Below the pieces are notes generated by a model. The model saw only the letters and a list, made by a program, of their open reading frames with translations. It made no database searches and was not told the origin of the DNA. A stretch of DNA of 64,000 nucleotides from Pseudomonas sp. R28(2017). Lineage in GTDB: Bacteria; Pseudomonadota; Gammaproteobacteria; Pseudomonadales; Pseudomonadaceae. The DNA is taken from positions 1 through 64,000 of the forward strand of contig NZ_NEHW01000018.1 of the NCBI RefSeq assembly GCF_002112505.1. The letters run 5' to 3'. Below, one piece after another: positions 63,494 to 64,000 of the stretch (within the stretch, counting starts at the first letter, position 1; the number at the start of each line of letters is the position of its first letter). Made by a program: the position numbers and the translations under genes.

Positions 63494-64000
63494 TTATCCC
63501 TGCCAGCCGCCGCCGAGCGTCTTGTACAAGGTCACCCGGTTGACCTGCTCGGCCAGTTGCAGGCTGATCAGCGTCTGCTGCGCGGTATAGAGCGAGCGCT
63601 GGGCGTCGAGCACATCGAGAAAGCTGTCCGAGCCTTGCTTGTACAGCGCCAGCGACAGGCTGTAGCTGGTCTGGGTGGCATCGGTCAGGTTGCGCTGGGC
63701 GTCGAGCCGTTCATGGATGTGGGCACGCACCGAGAGCGCATCGGCCACTTCGCTGAAAGCGGTCTGCAAGGTCTTTTCATAGGTGGCCACCTCGATCTCG
63801 CGATTGACCTTGGCCGCGTCGAGGCCGGCGCGGTTGCTGCCGGCGTTGAAGATCGGCAGGTTGATCGACGGGGCGAAGTTCCAGGCGCCGCTGCCGCCCT
63901 TGAACAGCCCGGACAGCTGGCTGCTGGCGCTGCCGCCGCTGGCCGTCAGGGTGACGCTGGGGAAGAACGCCGCGCGCGCCGCGCCGATGTCGGCGTTGGC
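63494..64000 (-). CDS. TolC/OprM-family outer-membrane efflux channel (C-terminal part)
   Basis: The last ~168 codons of a gene that runs beyond the window. Reading inwards from 64000, it shows AARAAFFPSVTLTASGG, APSINLPIFNAGSNRAGLDA, the coiled YEKTLQTAFSEVADALSVRA, and LYKQGSDSFLDVLDAQRSLY, and ends KTLGGGWQG. These are signatures of RND-pump outer-membrane factors such as TtgC/OprM. The matching pump genes should lie outside, upstream on this strand. Confidence 0.9.
   Translation of the reverse strand, partial: ANADIGAARAAFFPSVTLTASGGSASSQLSGLFKGGSGAWNFAPSINLPIFNAGSNRAGLDAAKVNREIEVATYEKTLQTAFSEVADALSVRAHIHERLDAQRNLTDATQTSYSLSLALYKQGSDSFLDVLDAQRSLYTAQQTLISLQLAEQVNRVTLYKTLGGGWQG

Overview
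The window looks like a chromosomal segment of a Pseudomonas putida-group bacterium. GC content is high throughout. The porins are of OprD and OprB type, a membrane PQQ glucose dehydrogenase (gcd) lies beside oprB, and LysR regulators are numerous. Many intergenic gaps carry the group's REP palindromes (forms of CTGTGGGAGCGGGCTTGCCCGCGAA). No rRNA, tRNA, CRISPR array or insertion sequence was recognised.

Layout. 1-6.9 kb: a sugar-diacid catabolic operon (transporter, L-talarate/galactarate dehydratase, UxaA/GarD-type dehydratase, OprD porin) behind a strong palindromic operator, then a LysR gene. 7.1-8.1 kb: a quinone-reductase-like dehydrogenase. 8.6-11.3 kb: an unrecognised protein translationally coupled to a MocR-type regulator that has lost its PLP lysine. 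11.3-15.3 kb: a DNA-repair operon of a FAN1-type nuclease and a nuclease/Fe-S helicase, preceded by a near-ideal LexA box. 15.3-20.3 kb: phosphoglucomutase, pirin and a UvrD-like helicase. 20.3-25.1 kb: a 1579-residue dermonecrotic-toxin/LRR protein. 25.3-30.9 kb: two alpha/beta hydrolases (one without its nucleophile) around a VOC protein, an MHS-type transporter and small genes.

31-36 kb: an operon of SDR, MFS transporter and two-subunit transketolase, divergent from a LysR gene. 36-41 kb: a second catabolic cluster (LysR, Rid protein, flavin monooxygenase, DUF1028 Ntn-hydrolase, M20 deacylase). 41.2-45 kb: oprB and gcd, the periplasmic glucose uptake and oxidation pair. 45-55 kb: regulators with partner transporters (LysR/MFS, AraC/LysE, LysR/AEC), a CAP-domain protein, a SleB-type wall hydrolase and Cu/Zn superoxide dismutase.

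55.1-56.5 kb holds the most unusual structure. An AT-rich gene of unknown function sits between two copies of the 3' end of a START-domain gene. The copies differ by four synonymous changes in the best-aligned 94 bases, which suggests acquisition by recombination with a related strain. 56.5-60.9 kb: ureidoglycine aminohydrolase, a sulfonate-type binding protein with an FMN monooxygenase, and an SMP-30-like protein. 61-64 kb: methyltransferase, PAP2 and histidine phosphatases, and the C-terminal part of a TolC-family efflux channel cut by the window end.

All assignments come from reading motifs, length and context; no database search was run.
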